DNA of 64,000 nucleotides, taken from positions 496,001 to 560,000 of the forward strand of contig CALSUF010000002.1 of NCBI GenBank assembly GCA_943789465.1, written 5' to 3'. Positions 11,087 through 20,173 of this stretch are shown in pieces. The DNA comes from an uncultured Flavobacteriaceae bacterium (GTDB lineage Bacteria > Bacteroidota > Bacteroidia > Flavobacteriales > Flavobacteriaceae). The notes beneath the pieces were generated by a model that saw only the letters and a program-made list of their open reading frames with translations, had not been told where the DNA came from and did not search any database. Numbering within the stretch: position 1 is the stretch's first letter; each line of letters opens with the position of its first letter. The position numbers and the translations under genes are program-made.

Positions 11087-12019
11087 TTATTTAACCTCAA
11101 CTAGTTCAACATCAAATATTAAGTTTGCATTTGGAGGAATTACTCCGCCAGCTCCTTGAGCTCCATAGCCCAAATGGCTTGGAATTACAAAACGTGCCTT
11201 GTCCCCAACGTTTAAAAGTGCAACACCTTCATCCCATCCCGCAATAACTTGTCCAGTTCCGAGAGCAAATTCAATGGGTTCTTTTCTTTTGTAAGACGAA
11301 TCAAACACAGTACCATCAGAAAGTTGTCCTTTGTAGTGTACAGAAACAGTAGCCCCTTTTGTAGCCTGTGAACCGCTTCCCTTTTGAAGTATTTGGTAAC
11401 GGAGACCGCTCTCTGTTTTTTCAAAACCAGTCGCTAATTTATCTAATTCAGCTTCCACAGCTGCTTTTTGTTTGGCTAGGTTTTTTTCTCTTGCACCTTC
11501 AAAAGATCTAAAGGCTTCTACAGCTTGAAATGCTTCTGCATCTGATCCAACTGCTATAATTTCTAAAGTTTCTAAAACATCCCCTTGACCGATAGAATCT
11601 ACAATGTTTTGACCTTCAATAACGTTTCCAAAAACCGTGTGTTTTCCATCCAACCAATCTGTTGGAATATGTGTTATAAAAAACTGACTTCCATTGGTTC
11701 CAGGTCCTGCGTTTGCCATAGATAAAATTCCAGGCTTATCATGTTTTAAATCTGGGTGGAATTCATCTTCAAATTTATATCCAGGATTACCTGTACCTGT
11801 TCCAAGTGGACAGCCCCCCTGAATCATGAAATCTGGAATGACTCTATGAAATTTTAAACCGTTATAATATGGTTCTCCCTGTTTTTTTACAGAATTTTCT
11901 AAGTTACCTTGCGCTAGGGCAACGAAATTACCTACAGTACCAGGTGTTTTTTGATATTCTAAATTTACTAAAATATCTCCTTTAGAGGTATTGAATTTTG
12001 CGTATAAGCCGTCTTTCAT
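11087..12019 (-). CDS. Dual-family peptidyl-prolyl isomerase (cyclophilin-FKBP fusion)
   Basis: A 310-residue protein joining two unrelated prolyl isomerase folds. Residues about 1-165 are a cyclophilin with [21 protein letters not shown] and LDGKHTVFG. Residues about 195-310 are an FKBP domain with [31 protein letters not shown] and YGAQGAGG near the end. A charged helical linker (about 166-195) joins them. No signal peptide is visible, so a cytoplasmic folding role is likely. Cyclophilin-FKBP fusions of this order (CFBP) are known from flavobacteria. A TAnnTTTG element precedes the start and a strong hairpin follows the stop, so it is probably transcribed alone. Confidence 0.93.
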   Translation of the reverse strand: MKDGLYAKFNTSKGDILVNLEYQKTPGTVGNFVALAQGNLENSVKKQGEPYYNGLKFHRVIPDFMIQGGCPLGTGTGNPGYKFEDEFHPDLKHDKPGILSMANAGPGTNGSQFFITHIPTDWLDGKHTVFGNVIEGQNIVDSIGQGDVLETLEIIAVGSDAEAFQAVEAFRSFEGAREKNLAKQKAAVEAELDKLATGFEKTESGLRYQILQKGSGSQATKGATVSVHYKGQLSDGTVFDSSYKRKEPIEFALGTGQVIAGWDEGVALLNVGDKARFVIPSHLGYGAQGAGGVIPPNANLIFDVELVEVK

Positions 12020-12047
12020 GAGTTTAATTTTATTTTTTTAATAGCTG

Positions 12048-12055
12048 CAAAGATA
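12048..12055 (-). promoter_or_regulatory. -7 promoter element for the cyclophilin-FKBP gene
   Basis: The minus strand reads TATCTTTG, matching TAnnTTTG, 28 bases upstream of the ATG. A TTTG at 12071-12074 (minus strand) could be a -33 element, although the spacer of 15 bases is shorter than usual. Confidence 0.5.
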
Positions 12056-12106
12056 AGAAGGAATTATAAACAAAAAAGGTTCCTGAATGGTTTTGTGAAA
12101 AAACAA

Positions 12107-14296
12107 TTAATTAGCGACTTCACTTATAAACTTTAGGCGATATAAACGCAGTTCTTGGTCGTCATATTCACCATCAAATTCTTCGATAGCCGCTTCTATA
12201 TCATCAGATTCAGATTCCATAAAATAATCATGAATTTCCTCTTGCTGATCTTCATCAAATATCTCATCTATCCAATAATTGATATTTAATTTGGTTCCCG
12301 AAAATACGATGGCTTCTAATTCTCTGATAAAATCTGACATATTCATTCCTTTGGCTGAAGAGATATCGTCTAAAGGTAATTTTCTGTCAATATTTTGAAT
12401 GATATAAAGTTTCAACGAGGAGTTAGATCCTGTAGATTTAATGATCATATCTTCCATGCGATCAATCTCATTTTCATCAACATAACGCTTTATGAGTGCA
12501 ACAAAACTTTTGCCATAACGCTTAGCTTTTCCCTCACCTACTCCATGAATATTGTATAATTCTTCAATTGTAATTGGGTATTTGAGTGCCATATCTTCGA
12601 GTGATGGATCTTGAAAGATCACAAACGGGGGAACGCCTAATTTTTTTGCGTTGGATTTACGAAGGTCTTTAAGCATTCGCATCAAGGCTATATCAGCAAC
12701 ATCAGAAGAATTATTATAGTTTCTGTTAGTTTGTAGGTTATAGGTATGATCTTCCGTCATCATAAATGACTTTGGTTGTTCTATAAATTTACGTCCGTCA
12801 GGAGTCAATTTTAACACTCCGTAAGTTTCAATATCTTTACGCAAGTAACCTGCAACTAGTGCCTGTCTAATTAATGCCATCCAGTAAAGTGTGATCTGAC
12901 TGATTCCTTTACCAAAAAACGGCAATTCATTGGTTCGGTGCGATTTTATAAGCGCGTTTTCTTGACCAATTATAACATTAACAAGGTCTTTACTTTTATA
13001 CTTTTCATGAGTAAGTGACACAATTTCAAGCATTAATTTAACTTGATCCATCGCTTCCGTTTGCGGTTTAGGGTTCCGAACATTATCATCCATATTACCA
13101 CCATCGCCGGTTTCGGTATCAAATGCTTCTCCGAAATAATGTAAAATAAATTTACGACGTGACATAGATGTTTCGGCCATAGCGACAACTTCTTGCAACA
13201 AAGCAAAGCCTATTTCTTGTTCAGCAACAGGCTTCCCTGACATAAATTTTTCAAGTTTCTCAATATCTTTATAAGCATAATATGCTAAACAATGCCCTTC
13301 ACCACCATCACGACCTGCACGACCTGTTTCTTGATAATAACTTTCAATACTTTTTGGAATATCATGGTGGATTACAAAACGTACATCAGGTTTGTCGATG
13401 CCCATTCCAAAAGCAATGGTAGCTACTACAACATCGGTATCTTCCATCAAAAACATATCTTGATGTTTTGAACGTGTCTTAGCATCTAGTCCTGCGTGAT
13501 AGGGTACTGCTTTAATTCCATTGACTTGAAGAATTTGAGATAATTCTTCAACACGTTTTCTACTAAGGCAATAAATAATTCCCGATTTCCCTTCATTTTG
13601 TTTTACAAATCGTATGATATCATTATCAACTTGATCTGTCTTTGGAAGTATTTCGTAAAATAAATTTGGTCTATTGAAAGAAGCTTTGAATGTTTGAGAA
13701 TCTGTTGTCCCTAAGTTTTTCAAAATATCTTCCTGAACTTTTGGAGTGGCTGTGGCTGTCAATCCTATAATAGGTATATTATCTCCTATTTGAGTGATAA
13801 TGTGTTTTAAATTCCTGTACTCAGGTCTAAAATCATGTCCCCATTCACTGATACAGTGTGCTTCATCTACCGCCATAAAAGAAACTGTTTGTGCCTTTAA
13901 AAATTCAATATTTTCAGCTTTTGAGAGTGATTCTGGAGCGACATACAACAGTTTTGTAATACCTGTTTCTATATCTGATTTTACTTGTTTAATTTCTGTT
14001 TTATTCAAAGAAGAATTTAATACATGTGCAATTCCTTGATGGCTTGATATACCTCTGATAGCATCGACTTGATTTTTCATCAATGCTATTAACGGCGATA
14101 CCACTATGGCAGTTCCATCTTGCATGAGCGCAGGTAATTGGTAGCAAAGAGACTTTCCTCCACCTGTTGGCATAATCGCAAACGTGTTTTTTTTCTCTAA
14201 AACACTAACAATAACTTGTTCTTGTAATCCTTTAAATTTATCAAAACCAAAAAAGGTTTTAAGTGATGCATGTAATTCTTTAGTCGAAATACTCAT
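12107..14296 (-). CDS. recQ: ATP-dependent DNA helicase RecQ
   Basis: A 729-residue 3'-5' DNA helicase acting in recombination and replication-fork repair. The helicase core has the Walker A motif MPTGGGKSLCYQLPA (about residues 42-56), the DEAH box VDEAHCISEWGHDFRPEY, SAT-equivalent LTATATPKV, and motif VI QETGRAGRDG. The RQC region follows, then an HRDC-like domain (VPPFVIFQDPSLEDMALKYP, about residues 560-630). The acidic C-terminal extension (ESESDDIEAAIEEFDGEYD) is longer than in E. coli RecQ (about 609 residues) but usual in this phylum. Its start faces kdsD on the opposite strand, with about 150 bases between them. Confidence 0.96.
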   Translation of the reverse strand: MSISTKELHASLKTFFGFDKFKGLQEQVIVSVLEKKNTFAIMPTGGGKSLCYQLPALMQDGTAIVVSPLIALMKNQVDAIRGISSHQGIAHVLNSSLNKTEIKQVKSDIETGITKLLYVAPESLSKAENIEFLKAQTVSFMAVDEAHCISEWGHDFRPEYRNLKHIITQIGDNIPIIGLTATATPKVQEDILKNLGTTDSQTFKASFNRPNLFYEILPKTDQVDNDIIRFVKQNEGKSGIIYCLSRKRVEELSQILQVNGIKAVPYHAGLDAKTRSKHQDMFLMEDTDVVVATIAFGMGIDKPDVRFVIHHDIPKSIESYYQETGRAGRDGGEGHCLAYYAYKDIEKLEKFMSGKPVAEQEIGFALLQEVVAMAETSMSRRKFILHYFGEAFDTETGDGGNMDDNVRNPKPQTEAMDQVKLMLEIVSLTHEKYKSKDLVNVIIGQENALIKSHRTNELPFFGKGISQITLYWMALIRQALVAGYLRKDIETYGVLKLTPDGRKFIEQPKSFMMTEDHTYNLQTNRNYNNSSDVADIALMRMLKDLRKSNAKKLGVPPFVIFQDPSLEDMALKYPITIEELYNIHGVGEGKAKRYGKSFVALIKRYVDENEIDRMEDMIIKSTGSNSSLKLYIIQNIDRKLPLDDISSAKGMNMSDFIRELEAIVFSGTKLNINYWIDEIFDEDQQEEIHDYFMESESDDIEAAIEEFDGEYDDQELRLYRLKFISEVAN

Positions 14297-14449
14297 TTGT
14301 GGTTAATTTCTTATCTTAATTAAAAAAAATGGGGTTTATTGCATCATATTTGGAATAAATTCGGAAACACTCCTATTTTTTTCGTTTTTTTGTAACGTGA
14401 ATTAAAGGTAGATATATTTAAATAAGTACACAACCAAAACATAAAAAAA

Positions 14450-15415
14450 TTGAGTTCAAAAAAATCAATACTAACATTAGCCAAAGAAACCATTGCAATA
14501 GAAAGCTTGGCAATTTCTAAACTTGCAAATTTTATTGATGACACATTTGCAGAAGCTGTAGATCTCATATTCAACTCCAAAGGTCGTGTAATTATAACTG
14601 GTATTGGAAAAAGTGCCATTATTGCCAACAAAATTGTGGCAACTCTAAATTCTACAGGCACCCCTTCAGTATTTATGCACGCAGCAGATGCCATTCATGG
14701 CGATTTAGGACTTATTCTTCCCGACGACATTGTGATTTGTATATCTAAAAGTGGTAATACTCCAGAAATTAAAGCACTTATACCCTTTTTAAAAAATACT
14801 GGAAACCCTTTGATTGCCATAACCGGAAACCCTAAATCGATGTTAGCAGACCAAGCTAATTTTGTTTTCAATTCATATGTCGAAAAAGAAGCATGTCCCA
14901 TAAATTTAGCGCCTACAACAAGTACAACAGCACAATTGGTAATTGGTGATGCGTTAGCCGTTTGTTTATTAGAACTACGCGGCTTCACAAAAGATGATTT
15001 TGCAAAATACCATCCTGGAGGCGCTTTAGGAAAAAAATTGTTTTTGAGAGTACGAGATCTTTTAGCACAGAACGAAATTCCTAATGTGAGTCCAGATGCG
15101 AGTATCAAAAAAGTTATTGTAGAAATTTCAGAAAAACGACTCGGAGTTACAGCTGTTACTTCAAATAAAAAAATTGATGGAATTATTACAGATGGTGATT
15201 TAAGAAGAATGCTCGCTAAAACAGATGACTTCTCACAATTATCTGCCAAAGACATTATGAGCGAAAAACCAAAATCGATTTCAATCGATGCCATGGCTAT
15301 TGAAGCAATGGAAATTATGGATACCTATGAAATTTCACAACTCCTTGTGGAAGATCGGGGACACTATGCAGGAGTAATTCATATTCATGATTTAATTAAA
15401 GAAGGTATTATCTAG
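14450..15415 (+). CDS. kdsD: Arabinose-5-phosphate isomerase (KpsF/GutQ family)
   Basis: A 321-residue enzyme converting ribulose 5-phosphate to arabinose 5-phosphate, the first step of Kdo synthesis for LPS. Residues about 1-190 form a SIS sugar-isomerase domain with GIGKSAIIANKIVATLNSTG, the HGDLG motif and SKSGNTPEI. Two CBS domains fill about residues 205-321. The start is TTG at 14450. It lies two bases before tatC, and the group kdsD-tatC-AhpD-like-lptB looks like an envelope operon. The gene symbol follows the Kdo pathway context (lptB nearby). Confidence 0.92.
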   Translation: MSSKKSILTLAKETIAIESLAISKLANFIDDTFAEAVDLIFNSKGRVIITGIGKSAIIANKIVATLNSTGTPSVFMHAADAIHGDLGLILPDDIVICISKSGNTPEIKALIPFLKNTGNPLIAITGNPKSMLADQANFVFNSYVEKEACPINLAPTTSTTAQLVIGDALAVCLLELRGFTKDDFAKYHPGGALGKKLFLRVRDLLAQNEIPNVSPDASIKKVIVEISEKRLGVTAVTSNKKIDGIITDGDLRRMLAKTDDFSQLSAKDIMSEKPKSISIDAMAIEAMEIMDTYEISQLLVEDRGHYAGVIHIHDLIKEGII

Positions 15416-15417
15416 TT

Positions 15418-16234
15418 ATGGACGTACAAAAAGAAATGTCTTTTTTAGATCACCTTGAAGAATTAAGATGGCACGTGATCAGAGCTTTGGGCGCAGTCCT
15501 GATTACAGCATCAGCAGCTTTTTTAGCAAAAGGATTCATATTTGAAACTCTTATTTTTGGACCTACAAAAGCTGATTTTTTTACCTATGAATTTCTTTGT
15601 AATTCCTCAAAATTATTAGGATTTGAAAGTTTTTGTGATACTAATTTTGATTTTGAAGTTCAAAGTAGAACAATGGCAGGGCAGTTTTCTGCACATATTT
15701 GGACCTCCATTACTTTTGGTTTGATTGTAGCTTTTCCTTACGTCCTATATGAATTTTGGAAGTTTATCAGCCCTGGGCTTTATAGCAAAGAAAAAAATAG
15801 CTCTAGAGGTTTTATATTTATTTCCTCTATATCTGTTTTTTATTGGGGTTTTATTTGGCTACTATATTGTATGTCCGCTTTCTATTAATTTTCTAGGAAC
15901 TTACTCTGTTGCGGATCAAGTCCACAACGATTTTGATTTGAATTCTTATATAGGACTCATACGAGCATCCACACTAGCCTCTGGGTTTATTTTTGAACTC
16001 CCTATTATCATCTATTTTCTCACCAAAATAGGGCTGGTTACTCCAGAGTTCTTACGGACAAACAGAAAGTATGCCTTAGTGATTGTATTAATTTTTGCTG
16101 CCATCATTACACCACCAGATATCGCAAGTCAAGTTATTGTTGCAATCCCCGTGTTAATCTTGTATCAAGTAAGTATTTTGATCTCAAAACTAGTGTTAAG
16201 AAACCAAAAAAGAAAAGAAAAAAATGGCAAATGA
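15418..16234 (+). pseudogene. tatC: Twin-arginine translocase subunit TatC, disrupted by a frameshift
   Basis: TatC is the multi-spanning inner-membrane receptor for folded Tat substrates. The N-terminal part has the typical opening MSFLDHLEELRWHVIRA and then FPYVLYEFWKFISPGLYSKE. That frame ends at 15888, but the next frame continues the protein with FFIGVLFGYYIVCPLSINFL through TNRKYALVIVLIFAAIITPPD, the end of a normal TatC. The switch lies at about 15835-15845, at a run of six T. One extra T (or two missing) restores a protein of about 271 residues, the usual length. The rest is well conserved, so this is either a recent mutation or a sequence error. It sits between kdsD and an AhpD-like gene that it overlaps by 11 bases. 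Confidence 0.88.
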
Positions 16235-16565
16235 AGTAGAAGAGTTTAATGCCTATCGCAAGAAAATGAATACCAAAATACTTGCAGAAAACAATACCGT
16301 AATCAAACGCATCTTTAATTTAGATACGAATGCTTTTCAGCAAGGCGCTTTAAACACAGAAACAAAAGAACTATTAGGTCTTGTAGCTTCTGCTGTATTG
16401 CGCTGTGATGATTGTGTACGTTATCATTTAGAAAAATGTTATGAAGAAGGTCTGAGCAGAGCGCAAATTTCGGAGGCATTAAGTATTGCAACTCTGGTGG
16501 GAGGTACTATTGTCATCCCTCATTTAAGACGGGCTTATGAATACTTAGATGTTTTAGAAGCTTAG
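16224..16565 (+). CDS. Carboxymuconolactone decarboxylase / AhpD-like protein
   Basis: A 113-residue all-helical protein. It carries the redox-type motif CDDCVRYH (Cys-x2-Cys-x3-His, about residues 70-77), the hallmark of AhpD-like members of this family, followed by LSIATLVGGTIVIPHLRRA. AhpD-type proteins use the two cysteines as a thiol-disulfide or peroxidase-coupled centre. The actual partner here is unknown. It overlaps the end of tatC by 11 bases and precedes lptB by 78 bases. Confidence 0.88.
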   Translation: MANEVEEFNAYRKKMNTKILAENNTVIKRIFNLDTNAFQQGALNTETKELLGLVASAVLRCDDCVRYHLEKCYEEGLSRAQISEALSIATLVGGTIVIPHLRRAYEYLDVLEA

Positions 16566-16643
16566 TTAAATATTACATAAAGAACCTAGAGTTGATGAAT
16601 AGTCTATTTCATTTTACTATTTTTAAAATCTTTAAGCAAACGA

Positions 16644-17384
16644 ATGAAACTAAAAGTTGAAAATTTAATGAAGTCCTATAACGGACGAAAAGTAGTGAAG
16701 GATGTTTCACTTGAAGTCAATCAAGGGGAAATCGTTGGATTGCTTGGTCCTAATGGTGCAGGAAAGACAACTTCTTTTTATATGACAGTTGGTTTAATTA
16801 AACCCAACGGAGGTACTATCTACTTAGATGATAAAAATATTACAAACTACCCCATGTACAAAAGGGCACAAAGTGGTATTGGATACTTGGCGCAGGAGGC
16901 TTCTGTCTTTAGAAAATTAAGTATTGAAGACAATATTTTGAGTGTGCTTCAAATGACAAAACTTTCTAAAAAAGAACAAATTGATAAAATGGAATCTCTA
17001 ATTGACGAATTCAGTTTGGGGCATATCAGAACTAACAGAGGTGATTTATTATCTGGAGGCGAACGAAGACGTACAGAAATCGCACGTGCCTTAGCAACCG
17101 ATCCTAGTTTTATATTATTAGATGAACCCTTTGCTGGGGTTGATCCAGTGGCAGTAGAAGATATACAAAGAATTATTGCAAGACTGACCAAAAAAAATAT
17201 TGGTATCTTAATTACCGATCACAACGTACAAGAAACCTTAGCCATAACTGACCGTACTTATTTAATGTTTGAAGGCAGCATCCTCAAAGCTGGCAAACCC
17301 GAAGTACTTGCCAATGATGAAATGGTACGAAAAGTATATCTCGGACAAAATTTTGAATTACGTAAGAAGAAATTAGAGTTTTAA
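16644..17384 (+). CDS. lptB: LPS export ABC transporter ATP-binding protein LptB
   Basis: A 246-residue cytoplasmic ATPase that, with LptF/LptG, drives lipopolysaccharide from the inner membrane to the cell surface. Walker A is [14 protein letters not shown] (about residues 36-49), the signature is [15 protein letters not shown], Walker B is [20 protein letters not shown], and the switch His lies in [10 protein letters not shown]. The LSGGERRR and AGVDPVAV spellings are characteristic of LptB rather than other ABC ATPases. It ends 4 bases into the 3' end of the convergent DUF808 gene. Confidence 0.95.
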   Translation: MKLKVENLMKSYNGRKVVKDVSLEVNQGEIVGLLGPNGAGKTTSFYMTVGLIKPNGGTIYLDDKNITNYPMYKRAQSGIGYLAQEASVFRKLSIEDNILSVLQMTKLSKKEQIDKMESLIDEFSLGHIRTNRGDLLSGGERRRTEIARALATDPSFILLDEPFAGVDPVAVEDIQRIIARLTKKNIGILITDHNVQETLAITDRTYLMFEGSILKAGKPEVLANDEMVRKVYLGQNFELRKKKLEF

Positions 17385-18271
17385 AATCCCTTAAGATTTT
17401 TTAAAAACGGTTTTAAAATTAGTTTAAACAGGTTAACTACCAAAAGAGTCAACACACCCGCAATAAGTCCGAAGATCAAATCTCTCGAAATACCAGGTAA
17501 ATTTTCTAAAAGGTGATGAAAAGATGCTATATTATGAATAAATATACCACCTGAAACGAGCAAAAGTGCAATCGTACCAACAACTGACAAAAATTTAATA
17601 ACTACAGGTAAAGCATTTACCAATGTAACCCCTATCAAGTAAAAGCTGTTTTTTTGTCCCTTACTCATATGAATTAACTTCAGTCCAAAGTCGTCCATTC
17701 GCACAATAAGTGCTACAACACCATAGACGCCAATGGTAGCAATAATGGATATAATACTCACTACAGCAATTTGAATCGTTAAAGGCTGATTCAAAACAGT
17801 TCCTAAGGCAATTATGATAATCTCTATAGATAAAATAAAATCTGTTAGAATAGCCGATTTGACTTTCTTTTTTTCTAAGAATAAAATAGAAGAATCAGAC
17901 ACCACTTTAGAAGCAACACCTACAGAAACAGGATGATGTAGGATGAAATATTCATATATTTTTTCAACTCCTTCATAGGCTAAATAAAGGCCTCCTAAAA
18001 TCAATATCACTTGGATTGCTGATGGCAAAAAAGCACTCAGTAAAAATGCCACAGGTAAAATGATCAGTTTATTTAAAATAGATCCTTTTGTAATGGCCCA
18101 TAAAACAGGAAGCTCCCTAGACGATACAAAACCAGAAGCTTTTTCTGCATTGACTGCTAAATCATCCCCTAGAATACCTGCAGTTTTTTTTGCTGATATT
18201 TTACTCATGGTCAACACATCGTCCATTAAGACAGAAATATCATCGAGTAACGCAAAAAAGCCTGAAGCCAT
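17381..18271 (-). CDS. DUF808 (YedI family) inner-membrane protein
   Basis: A 296-residue polytopic protein opening with [19 protein letters not shown] and then [20 protein letters not shown], the signature of the DUF808/YedI family. About six to seven hydrophobic segments follow. The biochemical function of the family is not established. It lies 21 bases downstream of pssA on the same strand and is likely co-transcribed with it. Its 3' end overlaps that of lptB by four bases. Confidence 0.88.
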   Translation of the reverse strand: MASGFFALLDDISVLMDDVLTMSKISAKKTAGILGDDLAVNAEKASGFVSSRELPVLWAITKGSILNKLIILPVAFLLSAFLPSAIQVILILGGLYLAYEGVEKIYEYFILHHPVSVGVASKVVSDSSILFLEKKKVKSAILTDFILSIEIIIIALGTVLNQPLTIQIAVVSIISIIATIGVYGVVALIVRMDDFGLKLIHMSKGQKNSFYLIGVTLVNALPVVIKFLSVVGTIALLLVSGGIFIHNIASFHHLLENLPGISRDLIFGLIAGVLTLLVVNLFKLILKPFLKNLKGF

Positions 18272-18292
18272 AAATAGAAGTTTATTTGATAT

Positions 18293-18991
18293 TTATTTTG
18301 ATAAAATTGACAAAACAATGTACGTTGCAATTATAAGCGGAATTCCTGCAAATTGAAAAACAGCAAGAATTACTACTGATAAAATAATCAATATATAACG
18401 TGAAACATTGTCTTTAAAATTCCATGTTTTAAATTTTAAGGCAATCAATTTAATAGGTGCATTTAGCAAATAACAACTCAACAACGTTAACACTATAAGA
18501 AACCACGGATTTAAAATAATTGTATTCATGGCATCACTATTTTGATACTCCAAAATTAGTGGTAAAGAAATTATTAATAGTGTATTGGCTGGCGTTGGCA
18601 ATCCAATAAAGGCATCTGATTGATTGGTAGAAATATTGAAATTTGCCAAACGGTATGCTGACGCTAAGGTAACTAACAACCCAAAATAGGGTAGTAAATT
18701 GGAGTTATCTACAAAAGGTTGAGGAACTAATCCCAATAAATAAAAAAGGACCAACCCAGGTACTAATCCACTAGTAACCATGTCAGCCAGGGAATCTAAT
18801 TGGACACCAAGCTCACTTTGAACATTTAATTTACGTGCTACAAATCCATCAAAAAAATCAAAGAAAACTCCAAGAAACACAAACAAAGCGGTGAGTTTCA
18901 TATTGCCTTGTAGAGCAAAAATGACAGCTACGCAGCCAGAGAATAAATTTAATAATGTAATAAAATTAGGGATGTATGATTTCACGATCAT
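18293..18991 (-). CDS. pssA: CDP-diacylglycerol-serine O-phosphatidyltransferase
   Basis: A 232-residue integral membrane enzyme that makes phosphatidylserine, precursor of phosphatidylethanolamine. It contains the complete CDP-alcohol phosphotransferase motif DG-x2-AR-x8-G-x3-D-x3-D (DGFVARKLNVQSELGVQLD plus SLAD, about residues 50-72) and about seven membrane segments. Start ATG at 18991 gives the typical opening IVKSYIPNFITLLNLFSGC of the short membrane-type PssA. Confidence 0.93.
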   Translation of the reverse strand: MIVKSYIPNFITLLNLFSGCVAVIFALQGNMKLTALFVFLGVFFDFFDGFVARKLNVQSELGVQLDSLADMVTSGLVPGLVLFYLLGLVPQPFVDNSNLLPYFGLLVTLASAYRLANFNISTNQSDAFIGLPTPANTLLIISLPLILEYQNSDAMNTIILNPWFLIVLTLLSCYLLNAPIKLIALKFKTWNFKDNVSRYILIILSVVILAVFQFAGIPLIIATYIVLSILSK

Positions 18992-19019
18992 TTGTATTTA
19001 AATAGTAAAAATAATAAAC

Positions 19020-19027
19020 TATTTTTG
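19020..19027 (+). promoter_or_regulatory. -7 promoter element for the PorV-like/DUF4105 pair
   Basis: TATTTTTG matches TAnnTTTG. A TTTG at 18991-18994 upstream is a possible -33 element with a longer than usual spacer. It lies 78 bases before the TTG start of the PorV-like gene, implying a leader of about 70 bases. Confidence 0.4.
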
Positions 19028-19105
19028 TTTTTAGCAAATAAACAACAATATCTAAAAATAATCAGAGTTAATATTAGTGTTTATGAGATCATTTAAAAAA
19101 AGCCC

Positions 19106-20173
19106 TTGCAAGTACTAAAATTCATCTTTATAATTTTGACTCCGCTATTAATGGTGTCTCAAACCTCTCGAAAATATTCCAATGAATTTTTGAATATTGG
19201 AGTGGATGCTTCTGCTTTGGGTATGAGTAATGCAGTAGTCGCATCTTCCAACGATGTCAATTCTGGTTATTGGAACCCTGCTGGCTTGGTACATATAGAA
19301 GATAGTGAAATTGCGATCATGCACTCCAGTTACTTTGCAAATATTGCCAACTACAATTATATTGCCTTTGCGATGCCTTTAGACGACCGCAGTTCGGTAG
19401 GTCTTTCGTTAATTCGGTTTGGAGTTGATGACATTTTAGACACGACCAAACTTATAGACCAACAAGGTGTAATCAATTACGATCGGATTAATTTATTCTC
19501 TGCAGTCGATTATGCACTTACATTTTCCTATGCAAGAAGACTTCCCATTACAGGGTTAAATTATGGTGTCAATGCAAAAGTGATTCGGCGTATTATTGGT
19601 GATTTTGCCTCTTCATGGGGATTTGGATTGGATGTAGGTATTCAGTTTGAGTCCAATGATTGGAAATTTGGACTAATGGCAAGAGACATTACCACCACAT
19701 TTAATACATGGGCTATAGATGCAGATCGATTACAAGATATTAAAGATGCCATTCCAGGACAAAATCAAGAAGAACCAGAAGCCACAGAACTTACACTCCC
19801 TAAATTACAACTAGGAATGTCAAAACTATTCACCTTCAATCATGATTATACGCTAAGAACAGAAGTTGATGTGATCTGTCGATTTGAAGAAAATAATGAT
19901 GTGATCTCTTCTTCTGTTGTAAGTATTAACCCTGCACTTGGTCTTGAATTTGGATACACAGACCTTGTATTTTTCAGAGCTGGGGTCGGAAATTTTCAAA
20001 ATGAATTACAAATTGATAACTCACAATCTTTAACCTTTCAGCCTAATTTTGGCGTTGGATTTAAATATAAAGGCCTGTTTTTAGATTATGCCTTTACAGA
20101 TATTGGAGATCAAAGTGCTGCCCTGTACTCCAATGTATTTTCTCTCAAAATTGATTTAAGCATCTTTAGATAA
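19106..20173 (+). CDS. PorV/PorQ family outer-membrane beta-barrel protein
   Basis: A 355-residue protein with an N-terminal signal peptide (FIFIILTPLLMVSQT) and the family opening FLNIGVDASALGMSNAVVASSNDVNSGYWNPAGL, followed by alternating beta strands ending in an aromatic C-terminal strand (FSLKIDLSIFR). PorV and PorQ are FadL-like barrels. PorV shuttles T9SS cargo to the attachment machinery. This sequence resembles a PorV paralogue rather than a sure PorV orthologue. The start is TTG 19106, because the upstream in-frame stop at 19094 excludes a longer version. Its stop overlaps the next ATG as TAATG. Several T9SS cargo genes lie 28-44 kb downstream. Confidence 0.8.
   Translation: MQVLKFIFIILTPLLMVSQTSRKYSNEFLNIGVDASALGMSNAVVASSNDVNSGYWNPAGLVHIEDSEIAIMHSSYFANIANYNYIAFAMPLDDRSSVGLSLIRFGVDDILDTTKLIDQQGVINYDRINLFSAVDYALTFSYARRLPITGLNYGVNAKVIRRIIGDFASSWGFGLDVGIQFESNDWKFGLMARDITTTFNTWAIDADRLQDIKDAIPGQNQEEPEATELTLPKLQLGMSKLFTFNHDYTLRTEVDVICRFEENNDVISSSVVSINPALGLEFGYTDLVFFRAGVGNFQNELQIDNSQSLTFQPNFGVGFKYKGLFLDYAFTDIGDQSAALYSNVFSLKIDLSIFR

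Noticed and set aside
14344-14694. Minus-strand open frame opposite kdsD
   Set aside because: It is a shadow of the conserved SIS-domain coding sequence on the plus strand, with no family features.
15835-15845. Programmed ribosomal frameshift in tatC
   Set aside because: The T6 run is not a classic slippery heptamer and no downstream structure or stop arrangement supports programming; indel or error is simpler.
15749-16234. A second, separate membrane protein gene after a short tatC
   Set aside because: The sequence continues the TatC family directly in another frame (VLFGYYIVCPLS...), so it is one gene with a frameshift.
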